DNA of 64,000 nucleotides from Lutispora saccharofermentans (GTDB taxonomy: Bacteria; Bacillota; Clostridia; Lutisporales; Lutisporaceae). A model generated the notes under the pieces. The model ran no database searches. It worked only from the letters and a program-made list of their open reading frames with translations, and was not told where the DNA came from. The DNA lies in assembly GCF_024363565.1 (NCBI RefSeq), contig NZ_JAJEKE010000023.1, positions 1-64,000 of the forward strand, given 5' to 3'. Position numbers and translations under genes: made by a program. Below are positions 26,152-35,645 of this stretch, piece after piece. Positions within the stretch are counted from its first letter, which is position 1; the number at the start of each line of letters is the position of its first letter.

Positions 26152-27087
26152 CTACTTCTTGGCTATTGCTTGTCTTGCTGCTGCAGCAATATCCTTGGCG
26201 CTGATACCGTATAATTCTACCAGCTCCATAGGTTTCCCCGATTGGCCGAATACATCTTTTATACCCACTCGTACCACAGGTACGGGATATTCTTCACATA
26301 GCACTTCGGCTACTGCTCCGCCAAGTCCTCCTATAATATTATGCTCTTCAGCGGTAACAATTGCTCCTGTTTTTTTGGCTGATCCAATTATTAGATCCTT
26401 ATCAATGGGCTTTATGGTATGCATATCTATGACTTCTGCACTTATGCCTTCTTCTTTCAGCATTGCGGATGCTTCTATGGCCAGATGAACCATAAAACCC
26501 GCAGCGATTATGGTCACATCCTTGCCTTCTTCTACCAATATCCCTTTTCCTATTGTAAAATCTATGTCCTCTTTATATACTTCAGGCACTCCAAGCCTGC
26601 CAAGCCTTATATACATAGGTCCGTTATATTGTATTGCTGCTTCTATGGCCTTCCTGGCAGACAGAGCATCAGCGGGATTGACTATAGTCATATTTGGTAC
26701 TGCCCTCATTATCGCCACATCCTCTATGGCCTGATGGGATGCTCCGTCCTCTCCCAATGTAATCCCTGCATGAGTAGCAGCGATCTTCACATTTAGCCTG
26801 GGATATGCTATGGAGTTTCTTATCTGCTCAAAAGCCCTGCCTGTTGCAAACATGGCAAAGGTGCTGGCAAAAGGAATTTTGCCGCAGGTAGCAAAGCCAG
26901 CCGCAGTCCCTATAAGATCCTGCTCGGATATGCCCATATTAAAAAATCTGTCAGGATACTTTTTCTTAAAGTCATGGGTTTTGGTGGATTTTGAGAGATC
27001 GGCATCCAAAACCACCACATTCTTATATTTTTCGCCCAGTTCTGCTAAAGCCGCTCCATAGGCTTCTCTAGTTGCAATATTACCCAT
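26152..27087 (-). CDS. Transketolase, C-terminal (pyrimidine-binding) subunit
   Basis: 311 residues matching the second half of transketolase: the Pyr domain with DADLSKST, the GISEQDLIG stretch (Glu contacting thiamine pyrophosphate N1') and a C-terminal transketolase domain. With the N-terminal subunit encoded immediately upstream (1-bp overlap at 27087) it makes a heteromeric transketolase of the pentose phosphate pathway, the split form common in Clostridia and archaea. Confidence 0.93.
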   Translation of the reverse strand: MGNIATREAYGAALAELGEKYKNVVVLDADLSKSTKTHDFKKKYPDRFFNMGISEQDLIGTAAGFATCGKIPFASTFAMFATGRAFEQIRNSIAYPRLNVKIAATHAGITLGEDGASHQAIEDVAIMRAVPNMTIVNPADALSARKAIEAAIQYNGPMYIRLGRLGVPEVYKEDIDFTIGKGILVEEGKDVTIIAAGFMVHLAIEASAMLKEEGISAEVIDMHTIKPIDKDLIIGSAKKTGAIVTAEEHNIIGGLGGAVAEVLCEEYPVPVVRVGIKDVFGQSGKPMELVELYGISAKDIAAAARQAIAKK

Positions 27088-27914
27088 TATTTCAAAACCT
27101 CCAATTCCTTTAAGGCCTGCTCTTTCTGCTCAGCATTTGGGGCTACACCGTGCCAGCCTACTTCATTTTCCATAAAGGAAATTCCCTTGCCCTTTACTGT
27201 GCTTGCAATTATGACGGTAGGCTTGCCCTTAGTACCCTTAGCTTCTTCTACAGCCTTTTCTATTTGCAGCAGATCGTGGCCGTCTATGGAAATAGTGTGC
27301 CAACCAAAAGCTTTCCACTTATCTTCTATAGGATTTACATTCTTTACTTCTTCATTGGTTCCATCTATCTGCAAACCGTTATGATCTATAAATATGGTCA
27401 AATTATCCAGTTTGTAATGCGCTGCGGTCAAAGCAGCCTCCCATACCTGACCTTCTTGAAGCTCTCCGTCTCCAAGGAGTGCATATACTCTGTAAGACTT
27501 GTTATCCAGCTTTGCAGAAAGAGCCATACCGTTTGAAACAGATAAGCCTTGACCCAATGAGCCTGTAGACATATCCACTCCCGGTGTGCCTTTCATGTCC
27601 GGATGGCCTTGAAGCATTGCATTTGTTTTCCTCAGCTTCATCAGTTCCTCTTTGGGGAAATATCCTTTCTCAGCCAAGGTGCTGTATAGCACCGGAGCTC
27701 CATGACCCTTTGAAAGTACAAATCTGTCCCTGTTTTCATCCTTAGGGCTGCTTGGGTTTACATTCATTTCCTTAAAATAAAGATAGGTCAAAATCTCAAC
27801 CGCCGATAAAGATCCTCCCGGATGACCTGATTTTGACTCAGCAAGCATCGTAATTATATCTTTGCGAATAGCATTTGCAGTTGCTTTTAATTCTCCTAAA
27901 ACTCTGTTTTCCAT
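27087..27914 (-). CDS. Transketolase, N-terminal (PP-binding) subunit
   Basis: 275 residues, thiamine-diphosphate-binding half of transketolase. It shows SGHPGGSLS, the GDGELQEGQVWEA stretch with the Mg-binding GDG...N motif (ending FIDHNGLQIDG), and SKGHGAP. The ATG is preceded by GGAGG. It is the partner of the C-terminal subunit directly downstream. Regulation is not evident. Confidence 0.93.
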   Translation of the reverse strand: MENRVLGELKATANAIRKDIITMLAESKSGHPGGSLSAVEILTYLYFKEMNVNPSSPKDENRDRFVLSKGHGAPVLYSTLAEKGYFPKEELMKLRKTNAMLQGHPDMKGTPGVDMSTGSLGQGLSVSNGMALSAKLDNKSYRVYALLGDGELQEGQVWEAALTAAHYKLDNLTIFIDHNGLQIDGTNEEVKNVNPIEDKWKAFGWHTISIDGHDLLQIEKAVEEAKGTKGKPTVIIASTVKGKGISFMENEVGWHGVAPNAEQKEQALKELEVLK

Positions 27915-27941
27915 AGTTACCTCCTTAATATTAGAAGCTCA

Positions 27942-28010
27942 GGGCTACGGGGCAATTCACCTTGTACCCCAGGGCACCTTCTCTTGCCCCTTCGGGGCAA
28001 TTCACCTTGT
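27942..28010. repeat. Short palindromic repeat, family D (copy 1)
   Basis: Holds two copies of GGGGCAATTCACCTTGT with CCCCAGGGCACCTTCTCTTG between them; GCCCC-TTCG-GGGGC forms a hairpin. Related copies are at 39442-39488 and 49091-49135. The stop codon of the tagA-like gene (28002-28004) lies inside it. Confidence 0.7.
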
Positions 28011-28733
28011 CTTTGCATCGTAAAAAGCCAGGGCTATAAATTTGGGCAGCTTCAGCATTCGAAAGAATCTTTTGGGTTCTTTCAGCAGCCTGTACAACCA
28101 TTCCAGGCCGGTCTTTTGATAAAACTCGGGTGCCCTTTTAGATCTTCCGGCAAGGATATCAAGGCTTCCGCCGACGCCCATAGCAATCTTAGCGCCCAAT
28201 CTATGCCTGTTATTATAAATCCATTTTTCCTGCTTTGGGGCCCCCAAAGCCACAAATATTATATCCGGCCTTTTCTGAATTATATCATCGATGATATTCT
28301 TTTCCTCTTCCTCATCAAAGTACCCATTATGAAAGCCTGCTATTTTTATGCCCGGATATTTATCGTTGAGTCTTTGTGATGCCTCCTCTGCCACTCCTTC
28401 TTTTCCTCCAAGGAAATATATGCTTTTCTTTTCAGAATAGGCGATTTCAATCAGTTTAGTCATAAGCTCGCAGCCTGCCACCTTTTCTTTAAGCGGCATA
28501 CCATAAAACTTTGAGGCTATGACCAAGCCGATGCCGTCAGGTATGACCAGGTCACCGTCGTTCAGTATCTCTGAAAAATCACGGTCCTTCACTGCATCAA
28601 CAAGAAATTCGCTGTTTGGTGTAAAGATCATCTTCGTTTCATCCTGCCGCAAAAAATCCAAAAGCCTATCTTCTGCCTCTTCAAAGGTTACTTTGTCTAT
28701 ATTAATTCCTACTATTTCAACAGTATCCCTCAT
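28002..28733 (-). CDS. WecG/TagA/CpsF-family glycosyltransferase (GT26)
   Basis: 243 residues, full length for GT26. Conserved stretches include TPNSEFLVDA, DGIGLVIASK, the FLGGKEGVAE beta-turn and VALGAPKQEKWI, which make the UDP-sugar site. The C-terminal basic/aromatic tail (EWLYRLLKEPKRFFRMLK) attaches to the membrane. It adds UDP-ManNAc or a similar sugar to a polyprenyl-linked intermediate, as in teichoic acid linkage-unit or exopolysaccharide synthesis. It overlaps csaB by 4 bp. Confidence 0.92.
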   Translation of the reverse strand: MRDTVEIVGINIDKVTFEEAEDRLLDFLRQDETKMIFTPNSEFLVDAVKDRDFSEILNDGDLVIPDGIGLVIASKFYGMPLKEKVAGCELMTKLIEIAYSEKKSIYFLGGKEGVAEEASQRLNDKYPGIKIAGFHNGYFDEEEEKNIIDDIIQKRPDIIFVALGAPKQEKWIYNNRHRLGAKIAMGVGGSLDILAGRSKRAPEFYQKTGLEWLYRLLKEPKRFFRMLKLPKFIALAFYDAKTR

Positions 28734-29833
28734 ATTCCCACCTTCTCAGCTTTCATCAGTTCATAGGCCAAAGCTGCATTTTCTTTAGCTTTTTTCTTCA
28801 TGACTTTCATAGTATTTTCCAGTCTCTTTTTCTTATCCCAATAACCTTGCATTATTTCATCAACCCTCATGCTTATCATATCACTGCTTATGCTTTCTAC
28901 ATTGCCGGCATCGCTCTGGCCTATATAGTCCAGATAACCCTTTATCTTGGGATCATATATGAGGCCTATCATAGGCGTTGCAGTGATGGAAGAGTATATA
29001 AGGGTATGAAGCCTCATAGCTATTACCAGCTCCATATGCCCCATTATACCGATCAGTTCCTCCGGCGCATAGGTTTTTGATAAAACCCTATGGGGCACAT
29101 TCATTTTTTCCGCTGTCTTTATCATTACCTCTGTATCTGATTGATACATGGGTATAAAAACAGGCAGCAAATTGTACTTTTTATATATATATTCCAGAGA
29201 AGCAGCCAGCTGCACCTCAAGATCCCTGGACAGCTTCCACTTTCTGATGTTTATTCCTATATAATTAGAATCAAGGGGCAATCCTTCTTTTTTAAAGATT
29301 GCGTCTATAGTCTCCTTACCCGCAGGCATAGTAGTGAGCACCGGATCTGCCGTTACCATTATCTTCGGTTTCTGCACACCCATGCTGTTCAACAGCTTCA
29401 GCGAGTCCTCTTCCCTTAGTGTTATCATATCTACATTATCAATTACCTTTTTTACTCTTTTCATATTAGTCCCGGAACTTATAGGACCTATTCCATTGGC
29501 ATAGAGCATGATTTTTTTATTATACAATAAGCCGATACGTATAATGGATAAATAATACAATAAGGATCTGGTGCTTGTCACATCCTGCAGCAGGCTGCCC
29601 CCGCCGCTCAGCAGCAAATCGCACCCGCCTATGGCCTGAGCTATGCTTTTAATGTTCAGCCGGTTTACTGCATTTATCCCATATTCGGCACTTGTTTTGG
29701 CGGGATTGTTGGATAAGGCCGTTATCTGAATATCAGGGTCGATTTCTCGAAAATCCCGAACTATAGACTTTAAGATTGCTTCGTCGCCGCTATTGCCAAA
29801 TCCATAGTATCCTGAAATCACTACTTTCTTCAT
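28730..29833 (-). CDS. csaB: Polysaccharide pyruvyl transferase CsaB
   Basis: 367 residues. The family signature YYGFGNSGDEAILKSI is at the N-terminus, with GGSLLQDVTS near 77 and RLHTLIY in the C-terminal part. CsaB adds a ketal-linked pyruvate to a secondary cell-wall polysaccharide, which serves as the anchor for SLH-domain S-layer proteins. Its place between a TagA-like transferase and an O-antigen ligase/polymerase supports a surface polysaccharide role and suggests that the organism has an S-layer. Confidence 0.93.
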   Translation of the reverse strand: MKKVVISGYYGFGNSGDEAILKSIVRDFREIDPDIQITALSNNPAKTSAEYGINAVNRLNIKSIAQAIGGCDLLLSGGGSLLQDVTSTRSLLYYLSIIRIGLLYNKKIMLYANGIGPISSGTNMKRVKKVIDNVDMITLREEDSLKLLNSMGVQKPKIMVTADPVLTTMPAGKETIDAIFKKEGLPLDSNYIGINIRKWKLSRDLEVQLAASLEYIYKKYNLLPVFIPMYQSDTEVMIKTAEKMNVPHRVLSKTYAPEELIGIMGHMELVIAMRLHTLIYSSITATPMIGLIYDPKIKGYLDYIGQSDAGNVESISSDMISMRVDEIMQGYWDKKKRLENTMKVMKKKAKENAALAYELMKAEKVGI

Positions 29834-29848
29834 ACAACGCTCTCCTAT

Positions 29849-31096
29849 CTATTGCATTTCCTGCAAATTGGCACCTAAATTTCTCGCAGCAGATATGAAG
29901 GCTGCAAACATCCAAAAAAGTATTACAGATTTGGGCATATATAATATATGCTCTGCAATACCATGAACCATTATTGATAAAAAACCGCCTAAAAGCCCTA
30001 CAGAAACGTAACTGAAATATCTATCCTTGGTCTTTTTCGCAAACTTTATTGTTGATATAAAGATCGAAAGAACCACCCAGATAAAAGTCAACATGCCGAA
30101 TATACCCATTTCAGCCATGATCTCAAGGTACATATTATGGCTATGCCATGCCCTGCTGCCTTTTATGCCGTATTCCAGAAAAGTATTCTTGAAAGCCCAA
30201 TAACCATAACCCACGCCTGTGATCCAGAAGTCTTTTATCATATTGATGGTGCCTTCCCATATATATGTCCTATAGGCATTTGAAGTATCCTGAACATTGC
30301 CTATGGTATTTATCCTCTGCAGGACTACATTAGGCAAAAGCGGTATAGCAGCTATGCCTCCTGCAATAAAGAGAGGGATAAATTTGGCCATCTTCAATAA
30401 TACAAACAGCATGGCGGCAGAAACAAATCCAAGGTAACCGCCTCTGGAAAAGGTTAATACGAGGCATACGAACATAACACCGGCTATTGATCCCATGATT
30501 ATTTTATTAAGCCATTTCCTGTATACAAATACCAATGTTATCGCAACAGGCAATATGTGCTCCAGATATTCGGCAAAGACATTTGGATTGCCGAAGGTTC
30601 CCACTACCCTGGTCTCTAAATCAGGGTTCAAATTCACATCGACCCAGGCCTTGCTGGTAGTTCCAAGGGTGAAATACTGCATTATCCCGTAGATGGACAA
30701 TATAAATGCAGTAATAATAAAAATCTTCATAGCCTTATCAAAGTCTTTTTTGGTCTTTAATGTGTTGACAATCACAAAATACAATGCCAGACTCACAAGG
30801 CTTACCACAAGATTTTGAGCGCTCAGCACGGGTTCAACGGATATGAGCGTGGTGATTATCTGAACCAGTGCAAAAGCCATCAAAGGCATTGCAACCGGAT
30901 CCTTAACAAAATCTTTCTCTTTGTTCACCGCAGTCTTGATGAAAAACGAAAATACCACCACTGCTGCAAATATCAGCGTGGCTTCGTTAGGTAAAAAAGG
31001 CAATGCTATAATTAAAGCATATAAGCCCCAAAGCGGACTATTGAGAGTTAAACCGGAGATCCCAATACCTCCCAACAGCTTTAAAGCAGTTTCCAC
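29849..31096 (-). CDS. O-antigen ligase/polymerase-like membrane protein (Wzy/WaaL fold)
   Basis: 415 residues with about eleven membrane segments and the large periplasmic-side loop typical of the Wzy_C family. The GxxNxFAExL-type stretch (GNPNVFAEYLEHILP) and the AWHSHNMYLEIMAEMG loop carry the conserved His/Glu positions. It probably polymerises or ligates the polysaccharide made by the neighbouring genes at the outer face of the membrane. It is followed 15 bp later by csaB. Confidence 0.85.
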   Translation of the reverse strand: METALKLLGGIGISGLTLNSPLWGLYALIIALPFLPNEATLIFAAVVVFSFFIKTAVNKEKDFVKDPVAMPLMAFALVQIITTLISVEPVLSAQNLVVSLVSLALYFVIVNTLKTKKDFDKAMKIFIITAFILSIYGIMQYFTLGTTSKAWVDVNLNPDLETRVVGTFGNPNVFAEYLEHILPVAITLVFVYRKWLNKIIMGSIAGVMFVCLVLTFSRGGYLGFVSAAMLFVLLKMAKFIPLFIAGGIAAIPLLPNVVLQRINTIGNVQDTSNAYRTYIWEGTINMIKDFWITGVGYGYWAFKNTFLEYGIKGSRAWHSHNMYLEIMAEMGIFGMLTFIWVVLSIFISTIKFAKKTKDRYFSYVSVGLLGGFLSIMVHGIAEHILYMPKSVILFWMFAAFISAARNLGANLQEMQ

Positions 31097-31107
31097 ACAA
31101 ACACCTC

Positions 31108-31518
31108 CTAGTCCATACCTTCCCAGAATTCATACAGGCATCTCATAAAAATGCTGCCGGATACAATTCCTGCTATGCTTTCTTTAGCTTGAGCCCTTGC
31201 ACCTGATGGCTTCATCCTTTTGATCAGGTTAATATATTTGCTCTCTGCAATCCCCTGCTCCAGACTGAATTTGCTGTTGAAAAAATCAGCCACAGCCAAA
31301 AATGACTGTGTGAAAAGCTTATAGGATAGCGAATTCCTTTGGGTCTCGATATTGAAAATTCCACTCATCATCTGCCCAAAAACACTGTCACTCCATATAT
31401 TTTTAAAGGAGTGCCTGATGCTTTTAGTAAATTTGCAAAAATAGCTATATCTATAGGCTTTCTCAAACCCATCACCAAGGTTCATAGCAAAAGATATTAT
31501 TTTACTGTTATCATACAT
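31108..31518 (-). CDS. Hypothetical protein in polysaccharide cluster, 136 residues
   Basis: A soluble-looking, helix-rich protein with many aromatic residues and no signal peptide. The last 30 residues (ESIAGIVSGSIFMRCLYEFW) could be a weak membrane helix. It sits 11 bp upstream of the polymerase/ligase gene and downstream of the DUF4330-like gene, so it is in the operon. I do not recognise a family; it may be an accessory factor of the polymerase. Confidence 0.6.
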   Translation of the reverse strand: MYDNSKIISFAMNLGDGFEKAYRYSYFCKFTKSIRHSFKNIWSDSVFGQMMSGIFNIETQRNSLSYKLFTQSFLAVADFFNSKFSLEQGIAESKYINLIKRMKPSGARAQAKESIAGIVSGSIFMRCLYEFWEGMD

Positions 31519-31530
31519 GCCATAATCCCC

Positions 31531-32022
31531 TTACTCATTCATGATCAAATCGTACACAAAACCTCTTACTCCGAACTTTCTTCCCTTTACGGCTACGGGA
31601 TAACCTACCCTTACCTCTTGATTTCCCATATATACTCCGGTTTTGCTTACTACAGCGTCGCCTTCTATATATATCTTGACATCAAATCTATTTGGTATTT
31701 CTGCCTCAACCATCCTGCCATCAGCAGTATTGACCATCTTCGTTGCAGGCAGGGCCTCTTTCTTTACAATTTTACCATAGACGGTATTCTTGTCATAGTC
31801 CTTGGCAATTTCGCCTTCTTCAATAGCATTATAGGTCACATCCCTGACCTCCTGGATCATATACACCATAGTCACTTTTTCAGTGTTCACCGCAACGGTA
31901 GGATTTACTTTAAATACCTTATAAGCGCCAAATCCTATAAGAGCTATCAATACAATACTAATAAACAGATCGATGATGTTTATCAATCCGAAAAGTCTTC
32001 CCCTTTTATCTATTATTTTCAT
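31531..32022 (-). CDS. DUF4330-like single-pass membrane protein
   Basis: 163 residues from the ATG at 32022, which has AGAGAGG upstream and overlaps the end of the glycosyltransferase. It begins MKIIDKRGRLFGLINIIDLF, the typical DUF4330 start, with one membrane helix at about 12-32 and an extracytoplasmic beta-rich remainder ending VRGFVYDLI. The function is unknown; homologues are common in clostridial polysaccharide loci. Confidence 0.75.
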   Translation of the reverse strand: MKIIDKRGRLFGLINIIDLFISIVLIALIGFGAYKVFKVNPTVAVNTEKVTMVYMIQEVRDVTYNAIEEGEIAKDYDKNTVYGKIVKKEALPATKMVNTADGRMVEAEIPNRFDVKIYIEGDAVVSKTGVYMGNQEVRVGYPVAVKGRKFGVRGFVYDLIMNE

Positions 32023-33160
32023 CCGTATTCCTCTCTTTCTTGTTTTCAAGCATAATATCGTATATATTTATATGATTTAAAGCTAAATTCTTCAGAGAAT
32101 AGTTCTTGTCAGCCTTCTTGTACAGAGCTTTTCCCATGGCCTTGCTCCTTGCCTCATCTTCAATCATAAGGCTTAGCTTCCTGCTCAGCTCATTGCTGTC
32201 GCCGGCCTTAAACAAGTACCCGTTCTCTCCGTCTTCTATAAGCATAGGTATGCCTCCCACCGCTGATGATATCGTCGGCTTCTCCAGCCTGGCGCCTTCC
32301 AAAAGCGCATAGGGAAAGCTCTCGCTATAAGAAGTCAGCACATTGATATCAATAGCATTCAAAATATCATAGGGAGCATCTCCAAAGCCTATAAAATGAA
32401 CATTGTCTTCTATGCCAAGCTGCTTGATAAGATCATCTAAGGCAGGCATCTCTGTGGATTCGCCTGTAATCAAAAAATGGATGTCCTTATTGGCGGCTAG
32501 TATATCGGCTGCGGCTTTAATAAATATTTCATGCCCTTTGACGGGATGAAGCCTGGCCAAAATACCGATAAGCTTTTTATCCTTTAAGCTTATTAAGCCT
32601 CTTTCTTCCAAAAACTTTTCCCGGCTTTTATAGCTTATATCTTCATCAAAATCCATACCATTATACACAGTGAAAATCTTATCCGCAGGAAAGCCTCTTC
32701 CTATCAGCATTTCCTTGAAGCTTTCAGATACAGCAATAAAATAATCAAATTTTTTGAGCGCAAATACGTTTAAGTTGGTATAAATTATATGCTTGTACAA
32801 ATTTCCCTTGAAATCCAGCATAAAATCACTATGTATTGTTGTAACACAAGGGATTGGAAGCTTGTTTTTGATGAATCTGGTGATAAAATTAGCCCTCGCG
32901 CCGTGGGAATGAATCAAAGTAAAGCCTTCATCCTTTATCAGCTTTACCAAGGTATCTATGACCTTCAAATCATACCTGCGCTGCTGAGGAAGTACCATTA
33001 TATCTATGCCCATATCTCTCGCTTCCTGGGCAAAAGGCCCTTCCATGAAGCATACTATCTTTACGGTCAGGTTCTTCTGCAATTCTTTGACCAGAGTTAA
33101 AACATGAGTCTTTGCACCGCCTACATCCCCACCGCTAATTAAGTGCAGCACCTTTTTCAC
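32006..33160 (-). CDS. Glycosyltransferase, GT4 family
   Basis: 384 residues, GT-B fold. SGGDVGGAKTHV is the donor/acceptor loop of the first Rossmann domain, and the second domain has the GILARLHPVKGHEIF start of the nucleotide-sugar site, followed by the E-x7-E motif in SYSESFPYALLEGARLEKP. The family transfers a hexose with retention of configuration to a lipid-linked sugar. It overlaps the PIG-L gene by about 25 bp and belongs to the same operon. Confidence 0.92.
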   Translation of the reverse strand: MKKVLHLISGGDVGGAKTHVLTLVKELQKNLTVKIVCFMEGPFAQEARDMGIDIMVLPQQRRYDLKVIDTLVKLIKDEGFTLIHSHGARANFITRFIKNKLPIPCVTTIHSDFMLDFKGNLYKHIIYTNLNVFALKKFDYFIAVSESFKEMLIGRGFPADKIFTVYNGMDFDEDISYKSREKFLEERGLISLKDKKLIGILARLHPVKGHEIFIKAAADILAANKDIHFLITGESTEMPALDDLIKQLGIEDNVHFIGFGDAPYDILNAIDINVLTSYSESFPYALLEGARLEKPTISSAVGGIPMLIEDGENGYLFKAGDSNELSRKLSLMIEDEARSKAMGKALYKKADKNYSLKNLALNHINIYDIMLENKKERNTDENNR

Positions 33161-34088
33161 TATCCTCTACCCTCCTAACCGGGTCAGCCCCCGCATTTTG
33201 AAACAAAGCAATCTCCTTCTTTATCTTTAAGCCTTTAAAATATGCCGGTATCATAAAATATATGCTGTACATCTGTCTGAAGGAGGATGAAATCCTGTTG
33301 TCTTTGTTATATTTATTATAAGCAATTTCATAGGTTCTTAATTCGATTCTTTTGAACAGCTCAGCCCCTTCTTTTGATGAGGCTAAAATCCTGTTAAGCC
33401 TATTCATGGCAAATATGGATTCAAAGCTCATAGTCTGAGAGCTGTAGAAACTCATGGCATCCGATTTTGCCTCCAGGTATCCGGTGCAGTCAAAATAGTG
33501 AGAAACTCCATAGACGCTTATTGGAGAGTTGATTTCATAGCAATAGGTATCGTATTCCTTATGGCCTCTAAACATCTTCAACGAAGCAAGATATATGCCG
33601 CTTACTGCGGTATGGTCGCTATGCCCGTCTAAAAAGTATGGAATAAAGACTGCATCAGGCCTATAATCATCTATGGTTTTTGCAACATCCTTTATCGCCC
33701 TTTCGTCATCAGGCTTCAAGGACCCGTCCGGACATCCAAGAAATACCGGCTCTTCCATGCCCATATTCTCAGCCAGTCTCATTGCCTCCAATTTTCTCAT
33801 TTCCTTCATGGCATCAGGAGTCAATTCATCGCTTACGCTCCGGGAGCCGTCTGTCATATATACACATTTTACAGCGCCTTTGCTCTCTAAAGCTTTTTCT
33901 ATCAAGCAGCCGCAGCCTAAAATTTCATCATCCTGATGCGGTGCAAGTATCAGCAGTTTTTTCCCTGCAAGGTCTATCTCTTTGATCCCTTTGGCTCTTG
34001 CCTTTACAAAGCGCAGATACAAGCCTAACACCATATTGTTAATAATTTTTACAGGCTTTGCAAGCAGCTTCTTTAATATATCCTTCAT
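33135..34088 (-). CDS. PIG-L (LmbE-like) deacetylase
   Basis: 317 residues. The zinc-binding motif PHQDDEILGCG lies at about 51-61 and the third ligand is in DGHSDHTAVSG (about 156). The family removes the N-acetyl from GlcNAc-type sugars. An N-terminal hydrophobic stretch (about 10-30) may anchor it. It is the most upstream gene of the csaB polysaccharide operon in this window; the IS110 element sits 176 bp upstream of its start, so the operon may once have extended farther toward the GNAT gene at 35817-36893. Confidence 0.9.
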   Translation of the reverse strand: MKDILKKLLAKPVKIINNMVLGLYLRFVKARAKGIKEIDLAGKKLLILAPHQDDEILGCGCLIEKALESKGAVKCVYMTDGSRSVSDELTPDAMKEMRKLEAMRLAENMGMEEPVFLGCPDGSLKPDDERAIKDVAKTIDDYRPDAVFIPYFLDGHSDHTAVSGIYLASLKMFRGHKEYDTYCYEINSPISVYGVSHYFDCTGYLEAKSDAMSFYSSQTMSFESIFAMNRLNRILASSKEGAELFKRIELRTYEIAYNKYNKDNRISSSFRQMYSIYFMIPAYFKGLKIKKEIALFQNAGADPVRRVEDSEKGAALN

Positions 34089-34264
34089 ATCTTAGATATC
34101 CACCCCCCGCAAAAATTTTATCACTGAATTTTCATATGTTACCTACGCCACGATAAACGAAAGCATTTCCTGTCATTGTTATGAATACACTCAATAGAAA
34201 GCCGCAATTAACTAAGAGTGGCTCATTCACCACTCCAAAACTGTAAAATGAGTGGTATATGGTC

Positions 34265-35482
34265 TTAGGTGGCCAATGAAACGGGAACTGACATACCTAA
34301 TTCTTGTAACTTTCTAATGTAGTATTTGGCTTTTGCCTCTGCATTGAACTTTGTATAGTAATCATTGCCTAAGTCTTTAAAACGAACATTGTCCTTTAAC
34401 ATGTGATATATTGCAATAAGCATGGAATGTGCCACTGCAACAGTTGCTCTGTTTGCACCGCGCCGTACGACTAAACGTTCATATTGGGCATGGAAAAAGC
34501 TATCTTTATCATTTTTAGCTGCTTTTGCACACTGAATAAGTATACTTTTTAAATATTTGTTGCCCTTGTTGCTTTTTCCACTTTTACGCTTGCCGGCACT
34601 TATGTTGTTTCCAGGACATAGCCCTGCCCAAGAAGCTATGTGTGCATCGGTAGGAAAACGGCTCATGTCTATTCCTATCTCTGAAACAATGACTTCGGCA
34701 CTGCGTTTGCCAATGCCTGATAGTTCATCAATCTTTTTGATTGCATCTTCGTAGTCTTTCATCTGGTTATCAATGATGTCATCAAGATTTTTGATACGTT
34801 TGGTCATATCATCGATATGATCCAAGATGGCTTTAACAAGCTGCTTTTGTATCGGCGAAAGAAAACCATCCATAGCTAGAAGAAGATCCGCTTTTTTTTC
34901 TAGCATAGAGGGGTGAATCAAATCCCCGATGTTTTCTTTATTTACTTCTCCGACGAGAGCCTGTTCAAGCAACTTGCGACTGCTTACACCAGTAAGGTCA
35001 GAAACGAAAGAGCTTAGCTTTATGTTAGCACCTTCTAGTGTTTTTTCGAGACGATTAATCTCTCTCGTAAGCTCTTCAATCATGTTCTTGCGGTAACGTG
35101 CTATTTCGCGAAGTTCACGTTGTTTTCTGTCAGGAATGTAACTTGCCCTTAAAAGACCATGTTGTAACAATTGGGCAATCCATTCCGCATCCTTAACGTC
35201 AGTTTTGCGGCCGGGAACATTCTTCATGTGATGGGCATTAACAACCATGACATCAAGGTTTAGTAACTCTAATATGTTGTAGATAGGTTTCCAGTAAGCA
35301 CCTGTGCTTTCCATGGCAACCATCTGACAACGATTTTCAAGGAGCCAGTTACCAAGCTCTTTGAGACTATGGGTTAAGGTGTCGAAGTTACGAAGCTCTG
35401 CTTTATTCCCGTTTCTGAAGCAGGCAACAATAACTTTTTTGTGTACATCAATCCCACAACAACGCTCATAAACAGTTTGCAT
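34265..35482 (-). CDS. IS110-family transposase (DEDD recombinase)
   Basis: 405 residues, complete. The N-terminal RuvC-like DEDD domain shows the first Asp in GIDVHK, the Glu in MESTGAYW and the Asp pair in GRKTDVKDAEW. The C-terminal Tnp2 domain has the Ser-bearing region WAGLCPGNNISAGKRKSG. A coiled coil lies in between (about 135-165). The long noncoding leader upstream fits the bridge-RNA-guided IS110 group. No frameshift is present, so it may be active. Confidence 0.95.
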   Translation of the reverse strand: MQTVYERCCGIDVHKKVIVACFRNGNKAELRNFDTLTHSLKELGNWLLENRCQMVAMESTGAYWKPIYNILELLNLDVMVVNAHHMKNVPGRKTDVKDAEWIAQLLQHGLLRASYIPDRKQRELREIARYRKNMIEELTREINRLEKTLEGANIKLSSFVSDLTGVSSRKLLEQALVGEVNKENIGDLIHPSMLEKKADLLLAMDGFLSPIQKQLVKAILDHIDDMTKRIKNLDDIIDNQMKDYEDAIKKIDELSGIGKRSAEVIVSEIGIDMSRFPTDAHIASWAGLCPGNNISAGKRKSGKSNKGNKYLKSILIQCAKAAKNDKDSFFHAQYERLVVRRGANRATVAVAHSMLIAIYHMLKDNVRFKDLGNDYYTKFNAEAKAKYYIRKLQELGMSVPVSLAT

Positions 35483-35645
35483 AAAGAATTCTCCTTTGCT
35501 ACTAATAATTATGGCGTTATCCCTGTCTTAATAGCTACATTGCTATACGTCCTTCGAGGACAATTTGTGGTGCTGCAACAGGGATACTTACAAATTCTGA
35601 GTCGACCTCATTGTGACAATGACACTCGAACTCATGCCATAACTA
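35483..35645 (-). ncRNA. Structured leader of the IS110 element, candidate bridge RNA
   Basis: The noncoding stretch upstream of the transposase folds into nested stems: TATCCCTGT (35518-35526) with ACAGGGATA (35578-35586) enclosing GTCCT-TCG-AGGAC (35549-35561); CATTGT-G-ACAATG (35609-35621); and an outer pair TTATGGC (35508-35514) with GCCATAA (35636-35642). IS110-group elements encode a bridge RNA in this upstream region that pairs target and donor DNA through internal loops. Boundaries are approximate. Confidence 0.6.
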
